DNA of 64,000 nt. It comes from Lysinibacillus cavernae. GTDB taxonomy: Bacteria; Bacillota; Bacilli; Bacillales_A; Planococcaceae. Below are positions 26,406 through 33,957 of this stretch, in pieces (the stretch's first letter is position 1; each line of letters starts with the position of its first letter). The notes under the pieces were generated by a model. That model was not told the DNA's origin. It ran no database searches and was given only the letters and a program-made list of their open reading frames with translations. The stretch covers positions 525,335 to 589,334 of the forward strand of contig NZ_WMEF01000003.1 of assembly GCF_009724685.1 (NCBI RefSeq), read 5' to 3'. The translations under genes were made by a program, and so were the position numbers.

Positions 26406-26434
26406 ATTATAAATGTTTACTTGTATTAAGAAAA
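26406..26434 (-). promoter_or_regulatory. Candidate promoter of the toxin operon
   Basis: A perfect -10 (TATAAT, 26406-26411) lies 24 bases before the toxin start, with only a weak -35 (TTTTCT) at 17-base spacing. Confidence 0.45.
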
Positions 26435-26654
26435 CTATATTATGTATTTTTGGAAATAACATACTTACTGTATATTATTTACTAGACATAATTCCTAAGT
26501 TGAAGGTGTCTTTTCCTATGTATTGTCCTTTTCGCTTATTCTCTTCCAGCCCTTTGCCTACCTACATTTTCTCCTTGTCCCTTTACTCAATGTGACAAAA
26601 CATAAAAATGTCCTGTTTATAAAAAAATAGGTACCTACACATAGAAAATAAATA
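26435..26654. other. AT-rich intergenic stretch without a recognised gene
   Basis: Sits between the toxin operon promoter and the terminator of the small recombinase gene. A 60-codon plus-strand frame exists but lacks a credible ribosome binding site or homology. I see no other structure. Confidence 0.4.
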
Positions 26655-26687
26655 AAAAAAACTACACCAATATATTATCAGTGCAGT
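26655..26687 (-). terminator. Terminator after the small tyrosine recombinase
   Basis: ACTGCACTGATA pairs with TATTGGTGTAGT over 12 positions (some G-U), followed by eight T on the minus strand. It overlaps the stop region of the recombinase gene and isolates the toxin operon. Confidence 0.8.
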
Positions 26688-27226
26688 TACCAATCTATTT
26701 TACCTTGCTGCTTATCTAATTCTTCTTGTTCTATGCCTAAATAAATCATTGTTTCACGTTGATTTGTATGATTGAGAGCTGTCATAATCGTTGCTACATT
26801 ATTGAATTTTTTATAATGCATATAGCCGTATGTTTTGCGTAATGTGTGCGTGCCAATCTGTTCAAGCTCAAAGTCGTCCGCTAACTCACGCAATATTTCA
26901 TAGGCTCTTTTTCTCGATATTGGTTGGTTGATTCCCTTGCGTGATTTGAACAAATATTCTTCATCCGATTTCCCATGAATATAGTCTCGCATTTCTCGCT
27001 TCAATTCTTTAGTCATCCTTACAGAACGATATTTCTTCGTCTTTTCCTCAAATAATCGAATATCCCAACCCTTAACATGTTTTACTTGCAGTTTCAAAAT
27101 ATCACTAATACGAAATCCACAATGTATCCCTGTCAGAAACATCAAATGATTCCTTTTGTTTGTATCACTTAAATATCGTTTTATTCTTGCTAACAATTCA
27201 CGATCTCTTATAGGTTCCACTTTCAA
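26687..27226 (-). CDS. Minimal tyrosine recombinase (catalytic domain only)
   Basis: A 179-residue protein with the full catalytic set: Arg in GFRISDILKL, HxxR in IGTHTLRKT, His in ALNHTNQ and Tyr in MIYLGI. It lacks the N-terminal SAM-like core-binding domain of integrases such as the one at 37.8 kb. Short recombinases like this occur in many Bacillaceae prophages just before the packaging genes; a role in phage DNA processing or concatemer resolution is inferred. Starts 3 bases after the ArpU-like gene. Confidence 0.85.
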   Translation of the reverse strand: MKVEPIRDRELLARIKRYLSDTNKRNHLMFLTGIHCGFRISDILKLQVKHVKGWDIRLFEEKTKKYRSVRMTKELKREMRDYIHGKSDEEYLFKSRKGINQPISRKRAYEILRELADDFELEQIGTHTLRKTYGYMHYKKFNNVATIMTALNHTNQRETMIYLGIEQEELDKQQGKIDW

Positions 27227-27229
27227 ATA

Positions 27230-27676
27230 CTAGCTCACCTCATTTCTATCCTGCTGATAAACTTCTATTTTTAAGGCAAATGCAAGACGTAGCAAAGCTT
27301 GCCATTTCTTTTTATAATACTTTGTCTTACCAATGCTTAAATCCATCCAAATATCAATATCATATTCAGTTTCTAGTTGGAGATACCGACGAACAATTAT
27401 TTGCCTTTCATCCTCTTTCAATGACATTAAACCTTTATGCATCCAATTAAAATATTTCTCACGTGCAAGTTCAAATTCAACACGTTTAATGGCCGCACTT
27501 TCTGTTTTACTATTAAATTGGTCTGAATTGCCTGGTGCTAATGAATAACTTGCTGTTATTTTAAATAAATAATCGGCCGGAACAGTGAGCAAATACACAC
27601 GATACTTTTCTATCTTTTCTTCAACTGCTTTGCGTGTTAATTTTTCATCTACAAGTTGTATGTGCCTTGTTTTCAA
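27230..27676 (-). CDS. ArpU-family late transcription regulator
   Basis: The best start is TTG at 27676, preceded by GAAGGAG with good spacing; a longer frame from 27718 has no site. The 148-residue protein resembles ArpU/RinA-type phage activators, sigma-like proteins that switch on late genes: long helices (FELAREKYFNWMHKGLMSL) and a C-terminal HTH (DIWMDLSIGKTKYYKKKWQA). Its place just upstream of the packaging region fits late-gene control. Confidence 0.8.
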   Translation of the reverse strand: MKTRHIQLVDEKLTRKAVEEKIEKYRVYLLTVPADYLFKITASYSLAPGNSDQFNSKTESAAIKRVEFELAREKYFNWMHKGLMSLKEDERQIIVRRYLQLETEYDIDIWMDLSIGKTKYYKKKWQALLRLAFALKIEVYQQDRNEVS

Positions 27677-27913
27677 TCTTTTCGCTCCTTCCCAGTAACA
27701 GTATGAATCTCTTATCATCTTTTTTGTCTAAATGCACCCTTTACTCGTTTATAAGTGTTGCGTTTAACTCACATTAAACCTTCAGATTCTCTTTGACTCA
27801 TCTGTTTTTTAGGTTAGCATCCTTTTGAGATTTGCCCCTCAACTTCTTTGCTTAACCCCTTTGTGTTAACTCTGTTTGTATTGTTCTCATGTCATCCACC
27901 CCTTTAATAAAAT

Positions 27914-27962
27914 AAAAAGAGGCACCAACAAAACAGGTCATTCACCTGTCAGTTAGTGCCTC
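27914..27962 (-). terminator. Terminator after the HNH gene
   Basis: GAGGCACTAAC pairs with GTTGGTGCCTC, with an inner ACAGGT/ACCTGT hairpin, followed by TTTTTATTTT on the minus strand. The stretch 27719-27913 upstream of the ArpU-like gene contains only very short frames. Confidence 0.8.
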
Positions 27963-28006
27963 CGGTATTTTCCGTAAAGGCTGTTTTTTTAGGAATCTCA
28001 TGCTCG

Positions 28007-28867
28007 TTAGATATTCCAGAAAGGAACATTAATCAAATTGGTTGATGTACTTCCTGCTTGTTTAGAAGCATTACAACTTTTACATAACAACTGAAAATTA
28101 GTTGAATCATTGGTTCCGTATAAATCTAACGGAACTATATGATCAATCTCTAAATCACTAGCAATATGATATTGTGATGTTACATCTTTTCTACACAAAA
28201 CACACGTTCCTTTATCACGATAAAGTAATGCTTGTTTTAACCAAATGGGCCAGTATGTTGCTCTTTTAACTCGTTTCTTCTTCAAACTTATATATTCTGG
28301 TTTTTTTTCTATTATAAAGTCTATGTCCTTTTCAATAAGCTTAGCAACCATTACGTTGAAATCATGCATAAATCTTCGATTATTAAACATTATTTGAAAC
28401 GTCGCATGAACAATTGACTTTTTTACATTATCTGCATTCATAAGGAAGTGATCTTCCCATGCACTAATTAATTTCCAACACTTACATGTTGAATCATAAC
28501 ATTGATCTTCTTGGTCGCAACTGTCCCCAAAATTGGGTTCTTCTAAATTTGGAAGTAGACCAGTGTCGATTAAGTAATCCTTTAACATTTCAAAATACTC
28601 TTTACTGCCAGCTGTGAATTTAAAAATTTCTTTAATGTCATCTTCAACATGAAAACTTGTATCAATCCAATAATGTAATAATGTCCATTTACTTGGTTTA
28701 TTCAATGGTACTGTATTTAATATATCTTCCTTATTGTCCTCCCATACATCTAGGAAACTATAATCGTTATCATTATAGTAAAATATCTGCATCAATAAGT
28801 TTGCTTGATATAAGCCGTGGTTATAACTTAATGTTTCATGATCTATTTTTGACACTTTTATCACCAA
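28007..28867 (-). CDS. HNH endonuclease with novel N-terminal domain
   Basis: A 286-residue protein. The last ~70 residues are an HNH nuclease: CVLCRKD, DLEIDHIVPLDLYG and NFQLLCKSCNASK, with two CxxC pairs and the Asp-His catalytic pair. The first ~200 residues, with a Cys-rich insert (FGDSCDQEDQCYDSTCKCWK), match nothing I recognise. The gene has its own terminator. It could be a homing-type nuclease or a defence effector with a sensing domain. Confidence 0.78.
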   Translation of the reverse strand: MVIKVSKIDHETLSYNHGLYQANLLMQIFYYNDNDYSFLDVWEDNKEDILNTVPLNKPSKWTLLHYWIDTSFHVEDDIKEIFKFTAGSKEYFEMLKDYLIDTGLLPNLEEPNFGDSCDQEDQCYDSTCKCWKLISAWEDHFLMNADNVKKSIVHATFQIMFNNRRFMHDFNVMVAKLIEKDIDFIIEKKPEYISLKKKRVKRATYWPIWLKQALLYRDKGTCVLCRKDVTSQYHIASDLEIDHIVPLDLYGTNDSTNFQLLCKSCNASKQAGSTSTNLINVPFWNI

Positions 28868-29012
28868 CGTTTTTTCCTTAATTATACTTTAGTGAACCGA
28901 TATTTGATAATCTACTTTCTTCATTTACTCAACAGTTTTTAAGTACCCTTTTTGCGAATCTAACTTTTTTAGATTTAGCTAACTTTCTAACCCGTTATCT
29001 ACACAAAACCTT

Positions 29013-29192
29013 TCATTTTTTCACTGCCCCAACACGTCTGCGCTTACTCTCGCTTACCTCAAACACTTTACCATGCTGCCACTGGATTGAATCTTGTCCA
29101 TACTCCTTAGGCTCTAGAACCTCTACAATTGCCCCTTGTTGAACGATGTATACTCCATCACCTAATGCCCCTAAATTAACTGTATTGCCCAT
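29013..29192 (-). CDS. Small phage early protein
   Basis: A 59-residue frame (MGNTVNLGALGDGVYIVQQG...) with a very strong ribosome binding site (GGGAGGGG). Beta-rich N-terminus and basic tail (SESKRRRVGAVKK). Function unknown; the SH3-like character resembles neighbouring small genes. Confidence 0.6.
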   Translation of the reverse strand: MGNTVNLGALGDGVYIVQQGAIVEVLEPKEYGQDSIQWQHGKVFEVSESKRRRVGAVKK

Positions 29193-29271
29193 ATAAGCCC
29201 CTCCCTGCTATAATTACTATAGTGTATAAAGCACGAAGGTTTAAATGTAGGGCTACGGTTGCAGCCGTACC

Positions 29272-29523
29272 CTACGCTATCCATTCTAACTCACGAACAT
29301 CACATAAAATGATTTCCTCTAAAAATTGAACCTCAACTGTGTTTTTCTTTATTTCTAGAACTGTTCCTATTTTTCCAATCCATTTTTCACAATAGTATTT
29401 TCGATAATTATGAATCTCCCAATCTATCGATTTATCTAAAAGAATTAGTTTCACTAGATCATGTTTTTGAATACATTCATGCCTATCCTCTTCCTGACAA
29501 TCAAAGATACTTAACTGCCGCAT
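29272..29523 (-). CDS. Small phage protein with SH3-like fold, unknown
   Basis: The ATG at 29523 (AAAGGA six bases upstream) is preferred to a longer frame from 29583; it overlaps the preceding gene by 13 bases. The 83-residue protein has KWIGKIGTVLEIKKNTVEVQ, a KOW/SH3-type strand pattern also seen in the protein at 29935. No function assigned. Confidence 0.6.
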   Translation of the reverse strand: MRQLSIFDCQEEDRHECIQKHDLVKLILLDKSIDWEIHNYRKYYCEKWIGKIGTVLEIKKNTVEVQFLEEIILCDVRELEWIA

Positions 29524-29918
29524 GCTGAATCCTTTTTGGACATAGGACCACGTTTCCCAGTTAGTCCCTGCCATACTTTCCATTCATTAAGCTCCTGATC
29601 TGTAATACCGTAGTGCTCTGCTATGTCAGAATTTTTTAGGCCCATTTCTTGTAAGTCCAAGTACCGATCTATCGTAAGAATCATTCCGTATTCAGTCATT
29701 GATTCTAATAAAACATCATCTTTTGTCTTCTTCAGTGACACTTGATCGTTAGGAGACTTATTTAGATTTAAAAGGCATCTACCGATTTCATTAAACTTGA
29801 TGAAGATGTCACACTTTTTACAGCTTTTTGCTTTACGGTCTTTTCGATTTACACATGTTACACAGTACTGATGATGCAATGCATTTTGTTGCTTTAATAA
29901 TCCCATCCTGTTATACAT
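29511..29918 (-). CDS. Zinc-finger and HTH phage protein
   Basis: A 135-residue protein. Residues 19-36 contain a Cys cluster (CVTCVNRKDRKAKSCKKCD: CxxC...CxxC), probably one zinc site. The C-terminal part (YLDLQEMGLKNSDIAEHYGI) is a helix-turn-helix of the kind used to bind DNA. A regulator of early phage genes is plausible. Start follows GAGAGGG. Confidence 0.65.
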   Translation of the reverse strand: MYNRMGLLKQQNALHHQYCVTCVNRKDRKAKSCKKCDIFIKFNEIGRCLLNLNKSPNDQVSLKKTKDDVLLESMTEYGMILTIDRYLDLQEMGLKNSDIAEHYGITDQELNEWKVWQGLTGKRGPMSKKDSACGS

Positions 29919-29934
29919 AAATTTTCCCTCTCTT

Positions 29935-30162
29935 TCATTTAGCTGCTTGTAAGTTGGAAACCAGCCAATTCACGCCTATACCTTTAATACTTGGATGTTG
30001 AAACTTGTCCCATATCACATGAACATACAAGCCATCATTTTTAATTTCTTTTACAGTCCCCTTAATAGTAGATGCTTCAAGTAATTGCACTCTATCCCCT
30101 GCTTTGTATATAGGTAGTTCATACAACTTGCCATTGATAAAATATTGTTGTGTTCTTCCCAT
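29935..30162 (-). CDS. Small SH3/KOW-like phage protein
   Basis: A 75-residue protein starting at the ATG at 30162 (AAAGGGG upstream), with YKAGDRVQLLEASTIKGTVK and LYVHVIWDKFQHPSIKGIG, a typical KOW-like small barrel. First gene of the block; function unknown. Confidence 0.6.
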   Translation of the reverse strand: MGRTQQYFINGKLYELPIYKAGDRVQLLEASTIKGTVKEIKNDGLYVHVIWDKFQHPSIKGIGVNWLVSNLQAAK

Positions 30163-30267
30163 CACTATTCCCCTTTCTTCTTTGCTCAAGTAACATTTAT
30201 TTTTTGAATTATCTCAGCTTTAATTATGTTAAAATTTAACTATAAATTTACGTAAAGGAGTTTTCAA

Positions 30268-30999
30268 ATGGAGACATTAATATCCAAATTTCTTGGAGAA
30301 ATCAGTATAATAACATTATTTTCCTTAGTAGTTATTGCAATAAAAAATATAATTGATAATAGGAATTTATTAGAAATTGAGAAACTACTAATGACTGATT
30401 GGAAAAAATTCAAAATAGACTTTTCAAACTATGGCGTTTATACATTTTTCATATTATCTATTGGCAGTATTTATATAGCTGTTTACAATCCTAGTGCTAT
30501 TAGCGATATTTCACCTTCCATAACTACCACTATTATTGCTTTTGGAATAGTTTGGTTAATCGTGACATTCGCATTTATCTTGCTATTTAACGCAATTATT
30601 TGGGTAGATAGAAAAGTATCATTACATAATGAATTTTTTATCCTTTTAGACGATAACGAGAAATGGAAAATACTCAAAATGAAAAATGAGTCTTCCTTAT
30701 TGGTGGAAAGAGATTCAAACTATCGAATTGTAGACAACTGGAATAATAAAAACATAACTTATGAACTGAACTATCATTTTCCCCTAAAAAAAATATATAA
30801 TTTATGCCCTATTACCAAATTAATAATTATATTTCGTATACTTATCATTAGTTTTAGTATGACTTTTATTTATAGCTTTACTTTAAAAAATTTGATTTCG
30901 TTTCCGTTAGCATTCTTTAGTGTTTTTTTCATACTAATCCTCTTATTAATTTGGGTAAATTATAGAGAATATATTAAATTTTTAAGTCAAAGTAATTAA
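30268..30999 (+). CDS. Multi-pass membrane protein, likely cargo
   Basis: A 243-residue protein with about five hydrophobic segments (roughly residues 12-28, 56-75, 84-112, 180-204, 212-230). A soluble stretch (115-175) contains FILLDDNEKWKILKMK. It is alone on the plus strand within minus-strand early genes, is very AT-rich, has its own ribosome binding site (AAAGGAG) and its own terminator. Such isolated membrane genes are often superinfection-exclusion or abortive-infection proteins. No family recognised. Confidence 0.7.
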   Translation: METLISKFLGEISIITLFSLVVIAIKNIIDNRNLLEIEKLLMTDWKKFKIDFSNYGVYTFFILSIGSIYIAVYNPSAISDISPSITTTIIAFGIVWLIVTFAFILLFNAIIWVDRKVSLHNEFFILLDDNEKWKILKMKNESSLLVERDSNYRIVDNWNNKNITYELNYHFPLKKIYNLCPITKLIIIFRILIISFSMTFIYSFTLKNLISFPLAFFSVFFILILLLIWVNYREYIKFLSQSN

Positions 31000-31006
31000 T
31001 AAAGTA

Positions 31007-31035
31007 TTTTCCCCTTTGGTAGAGGGGATTTTTTT
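31007..31035 (+). terminator. Terminator after the membrane protein gene
   Basis: CCCCTTT / AGAGGGG hairpin followed by a run of seven T. Confidence 0.8.
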
Positions 31036-31054
31036 ATTATTCTACAACCTCATC

Positions 31055-32167
31055 TTACTGTGCATTTTTTTCTATCCTACCTAAAGTTTCAAGTATTTTT
31101 TGACGCTCTGCTTCAAAATCAATTTCTTGATTGACTTCTATAGTTTCGGCTCTGTCCTCATTTCGCTTATGGAACCACTCTGGTACAACTTCGGTACGTC
31201 CTTGTCGATATTTAATTGGCGAAGGTGGTTTGGCTTTGTTTTCTTTTGCATTCTCTGCTTTGATTTGACGTATTAACGTTGTAGCCTTTTCACGCAATTT
31301 TTTGGTTGAAAGAATATTTGATTTCCAAAATGAATTCGCTTGTGACCAATCAATAAGATATTCGATTTGTTCAGCTGTTCTATCATCCTGCTCCATCATT
31401 AAGCGAATACAATCAGCCCAGGTATTCATATTTGGTTGTTTAAAGCTTGGATCATCAAACAGTATTTTTTGATAGAGTCTATAAGCCAATTGATAATGCA
31501 CAGAGGATTCGTCGTAAACTCGTTTGCGACTACTATTCTTTTTATTAGTAATCTCTGTATTTGTAATCTCTGTATTTGTAATCTCTGTATTTGTAATCTC
31601 TGTAGTAATCTTTGTATATGTCCCCACCTGCGGGGCACCACCTCTCACCCTAGAAGGTTGGACCCTCCCAACCTCCAAGTCACCACCCTCCATACTTTGA
31701 GGGGAATACCCTCCTACCTTCTGCGGTAGTACCTCATTACCAGAACTAAAGGTGAATCTCTCCAAAAGAGGTACATTTAGGTCGATAAAAAGAACATTCG
31801 ATAATCGAGTTCTATTAGCATTTATTGTCCTAAAATCACGCTTAATAATGCCCCTATCCTCTAGTCGATCCATTGCTTCTTTGACTTGTTTTTTACTAAA
31901 ACTGAATTGCTCAGCAAAGCGATCATACGAAAGTTGTAATAAATCTGATTTAAACTTCTTTTTAATGTTGATGAGGCGTCCAGTTACCTCATCTTTCTCA
32001 TAACTTGGACGATACCAATAAACAATTTCAGCAAGAATGATTATGGCGTTTAGATCAGGTTTGCCACTATCTAGGCGAAAATTTTCATACCACATATGTG
32101 GTATAACGTTACCTTCTAAGTGCATTTGTCCCATTAAATCGACTGTATTATTACCTGTTGTAAACAT
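31055..32167 (-). CDS. Phage replication initiation protein
   Basis: A 370-residue protein. The N-terminal ~130 residues are a winged helix of the phage replication (DnaD/RepO-like) type: LSYDRFAEQFSFSKKQVKEA followed by MDRLEDRGIIKRDFRTI. A long linker contains tandem ITNTE repeats (near residue 195), then a C-terminal helical domain (IRLMMEQDDRTAEQIEYLID) resembling DnaB2/DnaD-like modules. It probably opens the origin and recruits host replication; no helicase loader gene follows. Ribosome binding site AGGAGGA. Confidence 0.75.
   Translation of the reverse strand: MFTTGNNTVDLMGQMHLEGNVIPHMWYENFRLDSGKPDLNAIIILAEIVYWYRPSYEKDEVTGRLINIKKKFKSDLLQLSYDRFAEQFSFSKKQVKEAMDRLEDRGIIKRDFRTINANRTRLSNVLFIDLNVPLLERFTFSSGNEVLPQKVGGYSPQSMEGGDLEVGRVQPSRVRGGAPQVGTYTKITTEITNTEITNTEITNTEITNKKNSSRKRVYDESSVHYQLAYRLYQKILFDDPSFKQPNMNTWADCIRLMMEQDDRTAEQIEYLIDWSQANSFWKSNILSTKKLREKATTLIRQIKAENAKENKAKPPSPIKYRQGRTEVVPEWFHKRNEDRAETIEVNQEIDFEAERQKILETLGRIEKNAQ
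31548..31607. repeat. Tandem repeat, four copies of a 15-bp unit
   Basis: GTAATCTCTGTATTT repeats four times with little change. On the coding (minus) strand it encodes the pentapeptide repeat ITNTE in the linker of the replication protein. Copy-number slippage would keep frame. Confidence 0.85.
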
Positions 32168-32178
32168 ATATGTTCCTC

Positions 32179-32817
32179 CTATGCTCCCCAGCTTGAAACG
32201 AAGTTCAACGCGTCTTGCAATTCATGTTGTCTAACATCACGATAAGAACCTACTTGATACCGTTCTTTGATTGCAGAATACAAAGCTCGGAATAATACAC
32301 GTCTCGCTCCTGTTTGTTCAGCTAATTGATAAACTCGCTCATTCACGGCTTTTCGTAAGCGAAGTTGTTCTCCTGAGTGTAATGTCACTTCACGCATTTG
32401 ATTTTCCAAAGATATCAACCTACTTTCTAAATTTTGAAAATCAGCTAGACTAATTGCTAAAGCTTGTGATTGCTCTATTGGTGGTTTGTCCAACATTGTG
32501 TAATAACTATCTATTAACGCTCGGTAAGCGTCTTTAGCCTGCTTACTTTTAGAAAATTGAGAATGTAAAAAAGCTCCCTTTTCAGTCCAAATATGAAGAA
32601 CTGAAACATATTTAAGGGTTGCGTCATTTTGACGTGCACCTTTAAAGGCTTTTAAATCTTCACCTGTTAGCGCAAAGTAATGAACACCAAGTTCAAACTG
32701 ATCCTGATTTCGTTGAAAATTACGATTGATGGTCTTGCTATCCGTTTTAAACGATTTAGCTAATTGAGCACTTGTTAAAACACGTACACTGTCATGTACA
32801 ATAATTTCTGGAAGCAT
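32179..32817 (-). CDS. Phage antirepressor, ORF6N/ORF6C type
   Basis: A 212-residue protein beginning at the ATG at 32817 (AAAGGGG upstream). N-terminal ORF6N domain: IIVHDSVRVLTSAQLAKSFK, then NFQRNQDQFELGVHYFALTG. Next a block, VLHIWTEKGAFLHSQFSKSK, then a coiled linker and C-terminal ORF6C-like region with RVYQLAEQTGARRVLFRALY. Such proteins antagonise repressors during induction. Its ARQNDATLK segment is repeated in the tiny gene just upstream. Confidence 0.82.
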   Translation of the reverse strand: MLPEIIVHDSVRVLTSAQLAKSFKTDSKTINRNFQRNQDQFELGVHYFALTGEDLKAFKGARQNDATLKYVSVLHIWTEKGAFLHSQFSKSKQAKDAYRALIDSYYTMLDKPPIEQSQALAISLADFQNLESRLISLENQMREVTLHSGEQLRLRKAVNERVYQLAEQTGARRVLFRALYSAIKERYQVGSYRDVRQHELQDALNFVSSWGA

Positions 32818-32888
32818 AAGATGCATCCCCTTTCTTGCCGATTCACTAAATTTTTGATATAGTTTCAGTAATATATTTTTTCAACCGC

Positions 32889-33026
32889 TTACTTGCATGC
32901 CAGTGCTTGTAAGCCTTTTTTATGCTGATTTTTAAGGGTAGCGTCATTTTGACGTGCGGCTCTGTATATAGCCATGTACCGCTCCACTGGTTTCAATGAT
33001 TTCCAATGTTTTACGTTAATCCTCAA
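32889..33026 (-). CDS. 45-residue protein with TTG start, related in part to the antirepressor
   Basis: A TTG at 33026 follows an excellent ribosome binding site (AAGGAGGAG), giving MRINVKHWKSLKPVERYMAI and then YRAARQNDATLKNQHKKG to a TAA at 32889. The ARQNDATLK core is shared, protein and DNA, with the antirepressor at 32179-32817. It lies 16 bases after the HTH gene and is probably co-transcribed. It may be a fragment of a duplicated regulator or a genuine small peptide. Confidence 0.55.
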   Translation of the reverse strand: MRINVKHWKSLKPVERYMAIYRAARQNDATLKNQHKKGLQALACK

Positions 33027-33042
33027 TTAGATCTCCTCCTTG

Positions 33043-33324
33043 TTATAAAAAGAACAACCATACAAAACCTCCAACGATTGGTAGTAATGATTGAACAACG
33101 GTTGCTAAGTCAATACCACTCATCATTTGTTGTATAAAGATATTGCCGACCTCCTGAGTATTCGTTTGTTTAAACCATTCGATAAATGTATAAATGTCGG
33201 GTGTTTTCCGTTCATTCTCATACTTAGAAATACAAGTTTGACTTCTATTCATTTGAGCAGCCAAATCTTCTTGTGACATACCACTGCCTATTCGACATGC
33301 CTGTAAAAGTGCTCCTAATTTCAC
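33043..33324 (-). CDS. HTH (XRE) regulator with C-terminal membrane segment
   Basis: A 93-residue protein with a GTG start after GAAGGTGGTG. Residues 1-55 are a Cro/C1-type HTH: LLQACRIGSGMSQEDLAAQM, then NRSQTCISKYENERKTPDIY. The last ~23 residues (DLATVVQSLLPIVGGFVWLF) are hydrophobic and would span or anchor in the membrane. A membrane-tethered HTH is unusual for a phage early gene and may tie gene control to the envelope. Confidence 0.75.
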   Translation of the reverse strand: MKLGALLQACRIGSGMSQEDLAAQMNRSQTCISKYENERKTPDIYTFIEWFKQTNTQEVGNIFIQQMMSGIDLATVVQSLLPIVGGFVWLFFL

Positions 33325-33464
33325 TATCTCACCACCTTCTTATGCCAATCTGGAATACTCAATTAAGCTATCAACTGTTAAAATTGCTAATAAGAAGATA
33401 GAAATATTTACATATTGCCTCTCGTATTTTTCCTATTTCCCCTCGACTTAAAATTCATCTGCTT

Positions 33465-33491
33465 AGGGTAGCGTCAAAGGGACGTTACCCT
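33465..33491. repeat. 27-bp inverted repeat at the end of the DUF771 gene
   Basis: AGGGTAGCGTC and GACGTTACCCT are 11-bp arms with one mismatch around a 5-base spacer. TGACGCTACCCT from this site recurs within the small gene at 32889-33026 (TGACGCTACCCTTAA). It could be an operator or an RNA hairpin; no T run follows. Confidence 0.6.
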
Positions 33492-33808
33492 CCCCAAATT
33501 AAATGAAAATTATCATCCAGAAAATTAGCCATTTTTGTTGCTTGGAATGCCCACGGTGATCCTTTACCTTTTGAATAGTAAACAAAGCCTCCATTTCGAG
33601 CATCAAGTTTTTGCTTAAACCTTGGTACATATAGAATGTTCTCTTGAAGCCACTCTTTTTTTCTCCCTGTGTGTGCTTCTAAGTCTTTCATAGTCCAGTA
33701 TCTACCAGATAACTGGCTTTTTTTTAGTTCTTCCAATTCAACTTTGCTTATCAAAACCTGATCTTCAGGAATTTGAATCGTTAATTTAACATTTAGTTGT
33801 TGTTGCAT
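33485..33808 (-). CDS. DUF771-type phage protein
   Basis: A 107-residue protein starting at the ATG at 33808 (AGGGGGTG upstream; the GTG at 33817 overlaps it). It resembles the DUF771 family of Gram-positive phages: LSGRYWTMKDLEAHTGRKKE, then WLQENILYVPRFKQ and a C-terminal WAFQATKMANFLDDNF. The HTH-like segment suggests DNA binding in early control. First gene after the Cro-like gene and preceded by an operator copy. Confidence 0.75.
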   Translation of the reverse strand: MQQQLNVKLTIQIPEDQVLISKVELEELKKSQLSGRYWTMKDLEAHTGRKKEWLQENILYVPRFKQKLDARNGGFVYYSKGKGSPWAFQATKMANFLDDNFHLIWGG

Positions 33809-33940
33809 AATAAACACCCCCTAATTTAATTTTTCAATAGCCGTATTCAAAATGTGTACATTCTTTCTTTTTCTTTAAGTAGCTTTTTCTCTGAGGAACT
33901 TTAATACATGTTTCATCAGGAATATCTCTCACTAACGATA

Positions 33941-33957
33941 TGTTCCTTAAAGGAACA
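33941..33957. promoter_or_regulatory. Repressor operator O1, perfect 17-bp palindrome
   Basis: TGTTCCTTAAAGGAACA. Lies directly after the Cro-like gene and before the DUF771 gene. Strongest match to the shared consensus TGTTCCTTWAAGGAACA. Confidence 0.75.

Noticed and set aside
26413..26595. 60-codon plus-strand frame upstream of the toxin operon
   Set aside because: No ribosome binding site, low-complexity hydrophobic content, overlaps the toxin promoter region.
27719..27913. Chain of very short minus-strand frames before the ArpU-like gene
   Set aside because: Each is 10-15 codons, with inconsistent start signals; not supportable as genes.
31548..31607. Possible CRISPR array
   Set aside because: Units are 15 bp, directly abutting, without spacers, and lie in a coding frame. 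I saw no CRISPR array or cas gene in the window.
31436..31729. Plus-strand frame with a Cys-rich ICNLC repeat, at first glance like a metal-binding protein
   Set aside because: It is the antisense reading of the 15-bp ITNTE tandem repeat in the replication gene.
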